Positions 41,821 to 52,700 of a stretch of DNA of 64,000 nucleotides are shown here, in pieces (position 1 is the stretch's first letter; every line of letters begins with the position of its first letter). The translations under genes and the position numbers were made by a program. Below the pieces are notes generated by a model that did not search any database, was not told the origin of the DNA, and saw only the letters and a program-made list of their open reading frames with translations. Source of the stretch: JAFGVL01 sp963663245 (GTDB taxonomy: Bacteria; Bacteroidota; Bacteroidia; Bacteroidales; Paludibacteraceae); contig OY760143.1 in the NCBI GenBank assembly GCA_963663245.1, forward strand, positions 1,612,001 through 1,676,000. Reading direction: 5' to 3'.

Positions 41821-42513
41821 TTATTCTTTTTCTGGTTGTTCCATTTCAATATCTTCTTCAATATTTAAAAAGTCTTCCCATTGTTTCGCGTTAGAATAAG
41901 CATCCTTTGCTCCTTTTGGTACGTGTAGTGTACAAGTACTTGGGTCCACTGCATAAAACACTCCTTTACCCATGTCTTTAATAGGGTCTGGTGTATTTAC
42001 ATTAATAGAAGTTATCCCAACACATTTATAAAAAGCATTTTTACCAATCTCAACAACAGTTGCCGGAAGATCTACAGATAAAAGTTCTTTACAAGAATAA
42101 AAAGCATATTCACCAATTCCTTCAAGTTTTTTTGGGAAAATAATATTTACAATATTCTCTCCATTGAAATCTTGCTCATCATAAAAAGCATAAGCTGGGA
42201 TTGTATTCTTTTCGTATTTCCCTTTAGATTTTTTTGTTCCTACAGTACCACCTGACCCACTATAAGCAACGATTCTTATATTTTCTAAATCAATTTCTTC
42301 TAATGCTTTCATCGCATCACGCATAGTTCTAAAATCACGAGCATCCATTGATCCAGTAAGTTTTAGATGTGTAATTGTACTTCTTTCTGCATATGGTAAA
42401 GCTTTATACAAACCGCCAGGAACATTGTTCATAGTTTTTGAAACCTGAGCGTATATAAATGGAGAAATTAAGATAGATAAGACGAGTACTGTTAGTGTTC
42501 TTTTCATTTTCAT
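41821..42513 (-). CDS. Secreted BspA-type leucine-rich repeat protein
   Basis: This is a 230-residue exported protein. The start at 42513 (MKMKRTLTVL) gives a proper signal peptide ending in SPFIYAQ; an earlier in-frame start would add 11 polar residues. The middle contains LRR_5/BspA-type units such as IVNIIFPKKLEGIGEYAFYSC and LLSVDLPATVVEIGKNAFYKC, each with the repeated GxxAFYxC end. A C-terminal unit GVFYAVDPSTCTLHVPKGAKDAYSNAKQWEDF matches the capping segment of this family. Members often bind host or surface proteins. The tail is acidic (EEDIEMEQPEKE). It stands alone between terminators. Confidence 0.85.
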   Translation of the reverse strand: MKMKRTLTVLVLSILISPFIYAQVSKTMNNVPGGLYKALPYAERSTITHLKLTGSMDARDFRTMRDAMKALEEIDLENIRIVAYSGSGGTVGTKKSKGKYEKNTIPAYAFYDEQDFNGENIVNIIFPKKLEGIGEYAFYSCKELLSVDLPATVVEIGKNAFYKCVGITSINVNTPDPIKDMGKGVFYAVDPSTCTLHVPKGAKDAYSNAKQWEDFLNIEEDIEMEQPEKE

Positions 42514-42701
42514 AGATTTATTTTTGTTTATATTATTAATTTTCAAATAGTAAGTTGCAAATATATTTAATTCTTACAAATATCAAAAGTCATATGGCAT
42601 TCTTTAACTATTGAGAAATGCTAAATAAAATAGCATTGCTTTTTTATCAAGTAGTATGCCATTTAAAAGCTGTTTCAAAATAAAGTTATCCACAAATTCA
42701 T

Positions 42702-42736
42702 AAAAATCCCTCTGTATTAAGAAACACAGAGGGATT
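42702..42736 (-). terminator. Terminator after the gene at 42762
   Basis: The arms AATCCCTCTGT/ACAGAGGGATT form an 11-bp stem with a loop of about 10 nt, followed on the minus strand by TTTTTA. It lies about 25 bp past the stop codon. Confidence 0.8.
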
Positions 42737-42761
42737 CATTTTATTGTATATCTTATATTTT

Positions 42762-43448
42762 TTATTTTTCTACTTTATTTTGATCCCAATATAACTTTGC
42801 ATAATCTTTTACTTCTTGAGATAATTCTTTAAAGGAAGCATCAGCTTTAAGAGTTGCTACTGATTCTTTAATAGACTTTTCTGATTTTGTTTGACGAAGA
42901 CCTTGAATAACATATTTCTTTGCTCCTTGATACATAACTAATTTCATAGCCATACCCACATCCTTATTATCTCTACATCCTAATTGGTATAACAACCAAG
43001 TTTCAGCTACACCATTCTTATCTTTATCTGTAATGATTGGTTTATTTAAATACTCTGCTTTTATATATTCAAAAGAACAATCTTTAATATGATCTAAGTT
43101 CTTCCAAAGCAAACTTAGAGAATCATCTTTCTGAACGTAATGATACACCCATAAACCTTTGATTCTATAATCAGCTTTAATATTTCTTATCGTATCTACT
43201 TTTCCGGCAACATTAATCAATTCGTATTGCTTAGCTGCTTCAATAGCTGATTTAGGAGTTATTATCCCAGTCTCTGCTTGTATAATATAATTAATACCTA
43301 AATCATCTTCATAACTTACAGCTGAAACTATGTTTCCCTTATATTTCATTTCTGCTGGTATTTCTTCAGCTTTTAAATCCTTTAAATCCTTCTGACTATA
43401 AGCCAGAACAACAACAAACAACAACAATGAAATAAATTTAAATCGCAT
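42762..43448 (-). CDS. Secreted protein of unknown function (M949_RS01915-like)
   Basis: This is a 228-residue protein with a signal peptide (FISLLLFVVVLAYSQ). Its middle carries ITDKDKNGVAETWLLYQLGCR, an Asp/Asn-rich calcium-type turn, followed by MAMKLVMYQGAKKYVIQGL. These strings recall a family sometimes labelled M949_RS01915 surface polysaccharide protein, but I give that as a memory only. No membrane segment or catalytic site is seen. It starts 26 bp after the stop of the SPOR-repeat gene, so the two are likely co-transcribed, and a terminator follows. Confidence 0.7.
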   Translation of the reverse strand: MRFKFISLLLFVVVLAYSQKDLKDLKAEEIPAEMKYKGNIVSAVSYEDDLGINYIIQAETGIITPKSAIEAAKQYELINVAGKVDTIRNIKADYRIKGLWVYHYVQKDDSLSLLWKNLDHIKDCSFEYIKAEYLNKPIITDKDKNGVAETWLLYQLGCRDNKDVGMAMKLVMYQGAKKYVIQGLRQTKSEKSIKESVATLKADASFKELSQEVKDYAKLYWDQNKVEK

Positions 43449-43474
43449 TTTATCTATTTTTTAATTAATAATTC

Positions 43475-45694
43475 TTACTCAATTTTATATGGTAAATACT
43501 TTGTCCATTCAACAGCAAATGCCTCCTCATAACCAAATGCAGCTACTTTTTTTATCTCTGCTTCAATTTGTGTTCCACTGTATTTCCCTACTGTATACCT
43601 GAATACTTTATCTGGCATATAAAATTCGTACACCTCGTTAAATTCTTTCAATTCACTTACATAGAAAGGATAACGAGAAGCCGTTAACTGAATTGTATAT
43701 GTTTTATTAGGCTCATAACTGGTAACAGTGTTTGATTTCATCTCTGTTTCATTTAGAGATGTGTGTTTAATATCTTCAAAATCTTCATCATGTTTTACTT
43801 CAGCAGAGTGGACAAAATCACGTCTAAAGTCTTTTAATGATATTTTATAATTTTTCGTATTTGCAACAAAAGCATTTTTATATTTTGGACTTAGATTCTT
43901 AACTCTAGATATATCAGCCTTAGCTTCTTCATAACTTTCATACTTCCCAACTACATATCTCTTATAGCCATCTTTACATGAAAACTCTCTTGCTGATTCA
44001 ATATTATCAAAAAACTCAGGATCTGTAGGTGTATCTTTTAATGCTAATACTTGAATAGTATAAAACGGTTTCGATACTTTATCTACAGGAATAATTTTCT
44101 TGTCCGTTCTATTCTTAGGTAATTGTGTATTGTCAATAGAACTTTTAATTTTTGTCTGATTATCTGCTCCTAAAGTCTTTCTAGAATTTACTAATACTTT
44201 TTCCTCGGTTTTTATCGCAATATCGCCAGACTGTGTGCGAATAAGATTAGGTGTTTCTCTAACTCTATTATTATTCTCAACAGTTGTTTTCTTTGGCAAT
44301 TCAACAACAACTTCATCTTTATTTATTTCAGTGATTTTTTTACTTTCTGTTGTAATGGATATTTCATCTTTTAAGGTCTGTTCTCTATCAATACTATTTA
44401 CGGGTCTTCTTTCTTCAACAAATTCAATTGCTCCACCTGACTCTAAAACTTCATTATTTGCAGCACTAACTCTTTGATTTTCATTTGATTTCTTATCTAC
44501 ACCTTCATTAACATCATTCGGATATTGCGTATTTACAACTCTTTCGATAGGTGTTTCAACTATATTTTTTTCTACTACTACTTCAGTTTGAGAATCATTA
44601 GCTGGAACATTTAAAGCATCATTATACTCTGCTGAATACGCAGTTGCATCTAACTGAATTCGCTGATTACTAACAATAAATGCACTTTTATAATTAGGCC
44701 CTAAGTTTCTAATTGCTTTAGCTTTAGCTCTTGCATCTTTTGGATTTAAAAATTGACCTACTAAATATCGTTTATATCCATCTGTGCAAGATGCTTCTAA
44801 CACAACATCTAACTGCTTAAAGAATTCTGCATCTTTTGGTGTTTCTTTTAAAGCTAAGACTTGTACTGTATAAAATGCAGGGTTTAATTTATCTACTGGT
44901 TTTATACGTTTACTTGTTCTAAGAGATCTAATATTTACGTTTTCATCGCCTCCATCAATAAACTCACTAGAAAATGCTGATTTAGAAACACTAAAATTAA
45001 ATGTATTTACAACATATGATGATTTATACTTAGGACTAAGAGAGCGAACTCTAGACAAATCAGAACTAGCATCTGCAGCAGTTTCGTATTGACCTACCAC
45101 ATATCTTGCATAACCATCTGTACATGTAAACTCACGAGCTGCTTCTACATTTTTAAAGAATTTTGGATCTTGAGGAGGATTTTTTAATGCAACAATCTGA
45201 ATTGCAAATGGAGGTGCTGTTGCTTTATCTACAGGAACTATCTTTTTTCTTGTTCTCAGTGAAGATAAATTATCTTTTTTAGTGTTTTCTTCTTTGTTTA
45301 TTTCATCTGAATATTCACTTTTAAACGACGAAGAAATAGCAAAATTTCCTGTATTGACTACATATGACTTAGCATATCTTTGGCCTTTTGAGCGCACTCT
45401 AGACAAATCAGCTACGGCTTCTGCTTTAGTAGTGTATCTACCTACAACATACCTTTTGTAACCATCAGCACATGAGAATTCTCTAGCCGATTTTATATTG
45501 CTAAAAAACGATGCATCTCTAGGAGTTTCTTTTAAAGCAAGAATTTGAATTGCAAAATATGGTTCTGTAGCCTTATCAACAGGAACAATTTGTTTAATTG
45601 TTCTTGTGCGAGCAGGTACATTCTGAGTAGTTGATGGAATAATGTGTACCATCAATAATAATAAAACTAGAACTAAATTTAATCTCTTCAACAT
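43475..45694 (-). CDS. Secreted protein of four SPOR-like repeats plus a divergent fifth
   Basis: This is a 739-residue exported protein (signal peptide VLVLLLLMVHIIPSTTQ); the ATG at 45694 is preferred over a TTG three codons upstream. It holds four near-identical units of about 80 residues, each running from IVPVDKAT through FAIQILALKETP, REFSCADGYKRYVVG and a final YVVNT. They lie near residues 36-118, 151-235, 263-345 and 560-645. A long Asn/Glu/Lys-rich linker separates units three and four. A diverged fifth unit (YTIQLTASRYPFYVSEL) ends the protein. The pattern resembles SPOR domains, which bind denuded peptidoglycan. The shared Cys in each unit is notable. The gene lies downstream of the adhesin operon. 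Confidence 0.8.
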   Translation of the reverse strand: MLKRLNLVLVLLLLMVHIIPSTTQNVPARTRTIKQIVPVDKATEPYFAIQILALKETPRDASFFSNIKSAREFSCADGYKRYVVGRYTTKAEAVADLSRVRSKGQRYAKSYVVNTGNFAISSSFKSEYSDEINKEENTKKDNLSSLRTRKKIVPVDKATAPPFAIQIVALKNPPQDPKFFKNVEAAREFTCTDGYARYVVGQYETAADASSDLSRVRSLSPKYKSSYVVNTFNFSVSKSAFSSEFIDGGDENVNIRSLRTSKRIKPVDKLNPAFYTVQVLALKETPKDAEFFKQLDVVLEASCTDGYKRYLVGQFLNPKDARAKAKAIRNLGPNYKSAFIVSNQRIQLDATAYSAEYNDALNVPANDSQTEVVVEKNIVETPIERVVNTQYPNDVNEGVDKKSNENQRVSAANNEVLESGGAIEFVEERRPVNSIDREQTLKDEISITTESKKITEINKDEVVVELPKKTTVENNNRVRETPNLIRTQSGDIAIKTEEKVLVNSRKTLGADNQTKIKSSIDNTQLPKNRTDKKIIPVDKVSKPFYTIQVLALKDTPTDPEFFDNIESAREFSCKDGYKRYVVGKYESYEEAKADISRVKNLSPKYKNAFVANTKNYKISLKDFRRDFVHSAEVKHDEDFEDIKHTSLNETEMKSNTVTSYEPNKTYTIQLTASRYPFYVSELKEFNEVYEFYMPDKVFRYTVGKYSGTQIEAEIKKVAAFGYEEAFAVEWTKYLPYKIE

Positions 45695-46016
45695 ACAAGT
45701 CAACTTATTGCTTATAAAAGCTTATTTTATTAAAAACGTCAAACATGCTTTTAACGCTGATAAATAGAGTTTAAATATAACTCATTTTCCTATTAAATGG
45801 TGATTTTTTTGAGTAGAACTCTCAAAAAAAATATTAGAAATAAACTTTTTTTCGGTTTAATCGAATGTTTTTATTTAAAAAATATTCAATCATTCGTAAA
45901 AAAATAACTGCTTTTTTATGTTATAAGCAGTTATTTTTAAAAAATCAGGTTCAACAAACAACGTTTGTTAGGTATAAAAAGTCATTAAATTTTGAAACAG
46001 GAGAACTTTTAAGGTT
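45695..46016. other. Intergenic region between the OmpA-type gene and the SPOR-repeat gene
   Basis: This is about 320 bp of AT-rich spacer. It contains a hairpin terminator near 45901-45937, and a short palindrome AACAAAC/GTTTGTT at about 45953-45969 just downstream of it. I see no convincing -7 box near the SPOR-repeat gene and no gene. Confidence 0.5.
45901..45937 (-). terminator. Terminator of the adhesin operon
   Basis: There is a perfect 13-bp stem AAAATAACTGCTT/AAGCAGTTATTTT with an 11-nt loop and A- and T-rich flanks on both sides. It lies about 80 bp past the stop of the OmpA-type gene. Confidence 0.75.
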
Positions 46017-48785
46017 TTATTTAAGGATTCTCCAAACAACAACTTCTATCCTATTATTCTGAATATGTTCAGTCAAACTACATTGTTGACCTCTTCTACA
46101 TTTATTAATAACATATCTTTCTCCATATCCCCTTGGAATAATATTTTTCTGACTAACGCCTTTATTTCTAATATATTCTTCAGCTTTATTAGCCATCTCT
46201 TGCGAGACACTTAAGTTTTCAAAACGCTCACCTCTTACATCAGTATGTCCATTTAATTTAATTACAACTTTGGGGTTGTTTTTTAAGTAAATAGCCAATT
46301 TATCGAGCGTTAAATAACCAATTTGAGTAATCTCCTTTCTATTATGAGGTATTACCATGGTATTCATTTCATCTAACATCTGATCATTAAAGATAGGTGT
46401 CATCAAAATTCCATCTTGTTTTAGATTCTTTAAATCTTCAATAGATGCAAGTATGCTTTTTGGCGTAAAGTCATCTCCTCTCTTAATTTCAATAATAAAA
46501 TCTTTGATGCCTTTATAAACATCTGATATAAAGATTATAAATGAACCGTCCTCTTTAGATATAGTCTCACCTATCACTTCACCTGTAACAGCGTCTTTTA
46601 AAGTTACTACTGCACCAACTATAGGTTCTCCATTAAATGATGTAATAAGCTTAGATGAAACCTCTACAGAAAACTTATCCTCTGGTTTTAGTTCTATACC
46701 TCTATCCTTCATTTTTTGAATGTTGTATATAGATACATCTAGTTTCTCATCCAGATAACCAGGTACATCAGCAACCTCTACATTAAACACTTGTCCTTCT
46801 TTCTTATAATTATCAGGTATTTCTACATCAAAATTACCTTGAATATCTGTTATAGTAGTACCAACAACTTTGCCTGTTCTAATGTCTTTAATATTAATTT
46901 TAGCATTAGCAATTGGTTTATTTGTAACAATACTTGTTAATCTCGATGAGAAATAGGCTGGTATTTCGGTTTTCTTCGGTTGTAAGTCAAGTCCCTTTTT
47001 CTTCACATAGTCTAGTTCAGCCATCGATACCGTAATTTTTTGTGCAGGGTAACCTCCACCATCTTCCAATTCAATATTAAAGTCTTGATCACTTTTACGG
47101 AACTCATTTGGGATGTCAATATTCACAATACCTAATGAGTCAGAAACTGTTTGTCCAATGTATTTATCTGTATTTTTATCTTTTAAAACTACTTTTTTAT
47201 CAACAATTGGAGAACGATCATAGATATCTAATAATGTAGTATGAAGAGCTTCAGGTAAATTTTCGTTTTTCGGTTTTAAAGGAAGTCTTCTATTATTAAT
47301 GTCTTGAATTTTTGAAGCTGGAACTTTAATTTCTCTTGATTCATATTCACTTTGAGCTGTTTTAATAATAATAGGCTGGTCTTTATCTCTATATTCTTCA
47401 GGTATAGCAATTTCAAAAGCGCCATATTTATCTGTAGTTGAGTGCCCAATTTCTTTACCTGTAATTGCATCAAACACTGTTACTCGTCCTTTTGCAACAG
47501 GAGAACCATCAGTGGCATTCTCTAAAACACTAGATAATTTGACTGGTGCTTTTTTAATAATATTAATGGAATATATAACATCTGGCCTATTTCCTCTATC
47601 AGAAGAAATGAACCCTGTTTTAGTATCGTTTGGATTAATCGTATAAGCAAAATCATCATATGACGAGTTTATAGGCAACATCATATTTTCTACTTCGCTC
47701 CACTTATTATTTTCTTGTTTTGATTTATACACATCTAAACTTCCAAATCCAGGATAACCATTAGATGAGAAGTACAGTGTATTATCAACCCCAATAAATG
47801 GAAACATTTCATCTGCAAATGTATTAATATCACGACCTAAATTTTGTGCAACACCATACGTATTATTTGCAAGAATAGTTACTCGATATAAATCTTTACC
47901 TCCTATACCTCCTGGCATATCAGAAGTAAAATATAAATACTTACTATCTGGAGACACCGCAGGGTGAGCTGAATTGTAAGCATCACTATTAAAAGATAAA
48001 GCTCTTTCATTTATCCAGTCCTCTGATTTTGGATCATAATTAGCGCTAAATACTTTTAATACACTTTTATTTCCTTTAATTCTAACAGTCTTGGTATAAT
48101 AAATTCGGCTGTAATTATGTGAAAATGAAATAGCTCCAATATGGTATGGAAATTTTAGTTTAGATGAAAATTTCTTCTGTGTGATACCAATTTCATTATC
48201 CTTTAAATCAGAGAAATATAAATTTTGAAAACTTAATCCATGGTGATCTCTTTTATTTGAATTTTTGGATTTCTGTTCTGGTGCTGAAAAAACAACACCT
48301 TCTTTATAATATTGAATTCCAAATGATTGCCCCAAATCTGAAAGTCTAGTAGGTTTTAAATTAACAGGAACAGAAATATTCGTTCGCATAGCCCAACGAG
48401 AGGAATTTATCAAATCTCTTACGTTTAATGAGTCAGCTATATTCTTAGGAACATTATAATACCATTTTATCGCTTCTTTATAATTACCCGTTTTATTCAA
48501 TGCATTTGCATACATAAAAATATCTTCACCTTTTAATAAGTCTCTATAGTCAAAAAACGTTTTGTATGCTTCTTGCATTTTATTCAACTGATAATAGCAA
48601 CGAGCAATCTTAATATTGACAACTAATTTCTCATCAAATACTTTTGGGCTAATTGACTTATAGCTTTCCAATGCTGAGTAATAATCACCTTTGTTATAAA
48701 ACTGCTCTCCCTTTGAGAAACTGTCTTTTGCAGTAACTGAAAGTGTAACAAATAAAAATAATATGATAAGTTTATAGTACTTCAT
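46017..48785 (-). CDS. OmpA-family protein with TPR, PD40 and four tandem carboxypeptidase-regulatory-like repeats
   Basis: This is a 922-residue exported protein. A signal peptide is followed by TPR units (GEQFYNKGDYYSALESYKS, about 20-120). A beta-propeller of PD40 type comes next (HPAVSPDSKYLYFTSD and MFPFIGVDNTLYFSSNGYPGFGSLDVY, about 190-410), then four tandem domains of about 95 residues (416-505, 513-602, 611-700, 706-795). A C-terminal OmpA domain (818-922) holds LNGHTDVRGERFENLSVSQ and a Cys pair (KCRRGQQCS), typical of the T9SS-linked OmpA proteins. It lies 20 bp after the PorP/SprF gene. A role holding the surface machinery to peptidoglycan is likely, similar to PorE. Confidence 0.88.
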   Translation of the reverse strand: MKYYKLIILFLFVTLSVTAKDSFSKGEQFYNKGDYYSALESYKSISPKVFDEKLVVNIKIARCYYQLNKMQEAYKTFFDYRDLLKGEDIFMYANALNKTGNYKEAIKWYYNVPKNIADSLNVRDLINSSRWAMRTNISVPVNLKPTRLSDLGQSFGIQYYKEGVVFSAPEQKSKNSNKRDHHGLSFQNLYFSDLKDNEIGITQKKFSSKLKFPYHIGAISFSHNYSRIYYTKTVRIKGNKSVLKVFSANYDPKSEDWINERALSFNSDAYNSAHPAVSPDSKYLYFTSDMPGGIGGKDLYRVTILANNTYGVAQNLGRDINTFADEMFPFIGVDNTLYFSSNGYPGFGSLDVYKSKQENNKWSEVENMMLPINSSYDDFAYTINPNDTKTGFISSDRGNRPDVIYSINIIKKAPVKLSSVLENATDGSPVAKGRVTVFDAITGKEIGHSTTDKYGAFEIAIPEEYRDKDQPIIIKTAQSEYESREIKVPASKIQDINNRRLPLKPKNENLPEALHTTLLDIYDRSPIVDKKVVLKDKNTDKYIGQTVSDSLGIVNIDIPNEFRKSDQDFNIELEDGGGYPAQKITVSMAELDYVKKKGLDLQPKKTEIPAYFSSRLTSIVTNKPIANAKINIKDIRTGKVVGTTITDIQGNFDVEIPDNYKKEGQVFNVEVADVPGYLDEKLDVSIYNIQKMKDRGIELKPEDKFSVEVSSKLITSFNGEPIVGAVVTLKDAVTGEVIGETISKEDGSFIIFISDVYKGIKDFIIEIKRGDDFTPKSILASIEDLKNLKQDGILMTPIFNDQMLDEMNTMVIPHNRKEITQIGYLTLDKLAIYLKNNPKVVIKLNGHTDVRGERFENLSVSQEMANKAEEYIRNKGVSQKNIIPRGYGERYVINKCRRGQQCSLTEHIQNNRIEVVVWRILK

Positions 48786-48805
48786 TATAGAGAACCTTAT
48801 TGATT

Positions 48806-49723
48806 TTAAAAATATCTAATAGATTTCATTACTGTTCTACCAAATGAGAAATCAAATTGTATCCCGACTTCGTGAGAACCATAATTTTTCACTTGATTTA
48901 ATGAACTGAAAGGATAATCGTATGAATATCTAATAGAGAATTTTTTATTAACTATATATTCTAACAAGAATGCAATTTCATTAGATGTTTTATAAGATAA
49001 ACCAAGCCATGCACTTTCTAACAACAAAACATTGGCTGTTAAATCTAACTGTATTGGAGCCCCATACACAAATCTACTTAAAACAGTAGGCTTAATTGCA
49101 AAGCCATCTAATTCAAAAACATAACCTCCATAAAGATAGTAGTGGATATTTTTATAATCAAATGTTTTTATATATGCTGCTGCACTAGTATTATATACAT
49201 TTGTGAAAAATTCAGGAATTGATATGCCTGCAAATAGTTTTTCTGAATATACATATGATCCGAATCCAGCATTCATTGTTAAATTTGAAGAGCCTTGCAA
49301 GGTAGGGTCTGTATTATCAAGTGTTACTACCTTAGTATGATCAAATGCAAATGAATTAATTCCAGCTTGTACGCCTAGAGACATTATATAATCACGTGAA
49401 AGATATACTTTATAACTAACTGCTCCATATAAATCTAAAGTATGTGTAGCTCCAATATTTTCATTGGTAAGAGATAAACCAAGACCCAAATTTGATCTGG
49501 ATAAAGGAGAATGAATATTAAATGCTTGAGTGACTGGCGCACCCTCAATTCCTATCCATTGATTTCTAGACACGAGTAGTCCACTTAAAGCTTCCCTAGT
49601 TCCGTTATAAGCAGGATTCAACAATCCTTGATTTGCAATATAATGGTTATACTGCTTATAGTTCTGAGCTGTAGAATAAATACAACTAAAAACAAATAGT
49701 AAAATCAACAAAAATCTCCTCAT
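48806..49723 (-). CDS. PorP/SprF family type IX secretion outer-membrane protein
   Basis: This 305-residue outer-membrane protein belongs to the PorP/SprF family. A signal peptide (FVFSCIYSTAQ) is followed by the family opening YNHYIANQGLLNPAYNGTREALSGLLVSRNQWIGIEGAP, the GLGLSLTNENIGATHT stretch, and beta strands of a barrel that ends SFGRTVMKSIRYF. SprF helps export SprB, the gliding adhesin of Flavobacterium, and such partners typically sit next to their CHU_C-type adhesin. It lies between the giant adhesin gene upstream (59 bp) and the OmpA-type gene downstream (20 bp), in the classic order. Confidence 0.93.
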   Translation of the reverse strand: MRRFLLILLFVFSCIYSTAQNYKQYNHYIANQGLLNPAYNGTREALSGLLVSRNQWIGIEGAPVTQAFNIHSPLSRSNLGLGLSLTNENIGATHTLDLYGAVSYKVYLSRDYIMSLGVQAGINSFAFDHTKVVTLDNTDPTLQGSSNLTMNAGFGSYVYSEKLFAGISIPEFFTNVYNTSAAAYIKTFDYKNIHYYLYGGYVFELDGFAIKPTVLSRFVYGAPIQLDLTANVLLLESAWLGLSYKTSNEIAFLLEYIVNKKFSIRYSYDYPFSSLNQVKNYGSHEVGIQFDFSFGRTVMKSIRYF

Positions 49724-49782
49724 ACAATATATTTAGAATTAACCTTTTATCTAGATTATTCTTTTTAAATATTATTTAAAAC

Positions 49783-52700
49783 TTATCTTCTTAACTCAAC
49801 AAATCCACTATATCTTTTTTCAAGCTTTTCTCCATTTTCAATAAAAGTAACATTATACACATAGAAATAGGTGCCTACTGGTAATTCTTTTCCTACTGAT
49901 ATACTAACACCTTTATTAGCTATACCTTCCCAGTCATTATTATATATACCATTTGACTCATATACTATTGCACCCCATCTATTAAATATTTTCAAATCAG
50001 ATTTAACTTGATTTTCCAAAAACGCAATAACAAATTTATCATTTTTACCGTCTCCATTTGGAGAAAAAGCATTTGGTATTAATATTACTTTTTCTTCAAC
50101 AATTTCTTTGTCTCCAATAATTATATAAATAACAGCGGTATCTATTCTATTTTTATGAATATCATTCTTAATTTCATATAGGACAGAATCTATTCCAAAA
50201 AATACTGGTTGTTTATCTTTACTAGTTGGCCTTGTATATGTAAAATAATCTTCTTCATTATTGTCAAGTTCAACATTACCTTTAGTTTCTACCAGTTCCC
50301 CATTAGCATTAGTCCAAGTTTTAATAAGCCTAATTAACAAATTAGCATCTATTAAAGAACTAACAATATCATTTCCTCCTTTTAGTGGATAACAAACAGC
50401 CATTGAATTGTCTACTTGTCCATCGTTCAAATACATCGTATCAGGTATTGCTTCAAAAGGGAAACATACTAATGAAGAATCATCTTGAGTAATAATAGAC
50501 GTAGCATTAGGAGAAGAAGAACAGCTTCCAGTAATATAAGATGCTACTAAAGTATATGAACCTGCCGTAAATTGCTTACTAAAAGTAAATGGGTTTCCAA
50601 CTTCTCCAGAGCTAGGCACATAATTATCTACTCGTACATTAGACTGGTTATACAACTCATAAATAATATTTGCTTCTGATCCGCCTACATCAAATGAAAC
50701 ACCAGGATCTCCAGCACATGCACTATAATTTGATGGAGATAAGCTATATGAAACAGGTGGTGTTTTTACTTGTAAATTAACGACCTTGCTAGATGTTTGT
50801 CCACAAGAGAAATAGCCATTATAATATGCATACACTTTATAATCATCATTATCTCCAGCAGTTCCATCAACCATCCATCTAACTGAATCTGTTGCACTAT
50901 CAATTATTCTTGTTTGCAATACATTATTCTTCATCAAGTCATATAACACTCCTACTTCTACATTATTTACCCTTACATAGCTTGAATCTGCTTCGCATAT
51001 TAACACATCATCAATACTTATATTGATTGGCTGACTAGGCACTGGTGCTTTTACTATTGTTATTGGAGCTGGCAAAAGAATTGTTTTACAAGCATCACCT
51101 GACCATGTAGCTTCAACAACATAATCCCCTTCTGGTAAATTTGTTAATAACTGTGGTGTCACTTCATCTGTACTAGCAAGAACACTAACTACTGCGCTTG
51201 TAGATACGTTAGTTACTATGTACGTTACATCCTTTTGCGTTCCACTTATTATGATATCTCCTCCTGTAGCAATTCCACAGAAGTTTGTATTATCAACACT
51301 AACAGTATAAGTATTCGGATTAAATTTCTTTTCTACAGTAATTGAATTATTCATATCAGATCTACATCCATATGGACTTACAGCGTATACGCTAAAGTCA
51401 TTTTCTAAAGTTACATTGCTAAAGTTTATAGGACTACCGCTTGCAACAATCGAATCTATTACTGTAAAACCAGGACCATTATCATATTGTAAATAATACT
51501 TAACACCAGTTTCAGTTCCATCTAATCCAACTATAGCTCCAGACATTCCATCACAATAAACACCTGAACCAACCATATTGTATACTATAGGGAAAGGGTT
51601 AAATTTAATTTGCACTGTATTAAGCATAGGAATTTCACATGGAGGAATTCCGAGAAGGTCAGTTCCTGTAACATAATATAAACCTTCAGTTGTTATTTTC
51701 ACAGGGAAATCTTTAGCAAGTCCATCTCCAACTATTGTTTGAACAATAGTATCTGCACCCAAACTACTACCCCCATTTAAATACAAATCATATTGAATAT
51801 TCAGCTCTGTATTTTTAAGTCCTATATATATATCATCTCCGACACAAGCAGATGAAGGAGTAGTAATAACTTCCATCTTTGTAGCAACACCAAGTATTGT
51901 TACATGCACATCTCCAAAGTTAGTAAACTCAACAGGGCATGCTCCATTTCTTTCAGCAACAATATAGTAGTTTCCATTACTATCAATTATACCCGGGAAT
52001 GAAATATCAGTTCCATCTCCAGACAGTGAATATGATGGCAATGGTAAACCTGTAGCTCTACTATATATAGTATATACAACTCCTGGTTCAGAATCAACAA
52101 TTGTAATAACGGTACCATCTGAACAACCAGAACCATTTATCCAAGTATAGTTCTTAACTAATGGGAATAATATTTCAGAGACTATTATAGAATCAGAAAG
52201 TTGAATTGGACAAGATACACTTGAAACCGTTCTTTGTGCAGTAAATTTATAAGTCCCTGACTGATTAACTAAAAATGCTAATTGACCTCCATTACCTAAA
52301 CTTGATATACCTGTACTTATACCATTTCTATACATAGTATAAGTAACATCTGCTTCAGAGCTACTAATATATATGGTACCAATACCTGATTCACAGAAAG
52401 TAGTATCACCTTCAACATTTAAGTTTTTTGGTAAAGGAATTACTGATACAATAGCATTTGTTACTGTAGTAGTTACACAGCTATAATTTGATTGCTGTAC
52501 CGAATAAACTCCGGCTGTAGTATACATTCCAGGGAAATCAAGTACTGCTCCTGATAAAGTTCCAGTAATTGGTGAGCCTAAAGGGGATCCATTTAAAAGT
52601 AATTGGTAATCAATACCTGTTTGTTGATTACTTAATGAGATTGAGACACCACTTCCACCTGCACAATATGCACCATTATCAGATGCACTTACAATATAGA

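Noticed and set aside
45953..45969. Short palindrome AACAAAC/GTTTGTT as an operator
   Set aside because: It is short, AT-rich and next to a terminator, and no regulator gene or second copy was found to support it.
45865..46062. Plus-strand frame of 65 codons between the OmpA-type and SPOR-repeat genes
   Set aside because: It runs across the terminator hairpin into the OmpA-type gene and has no domain or ribosome-binding site.
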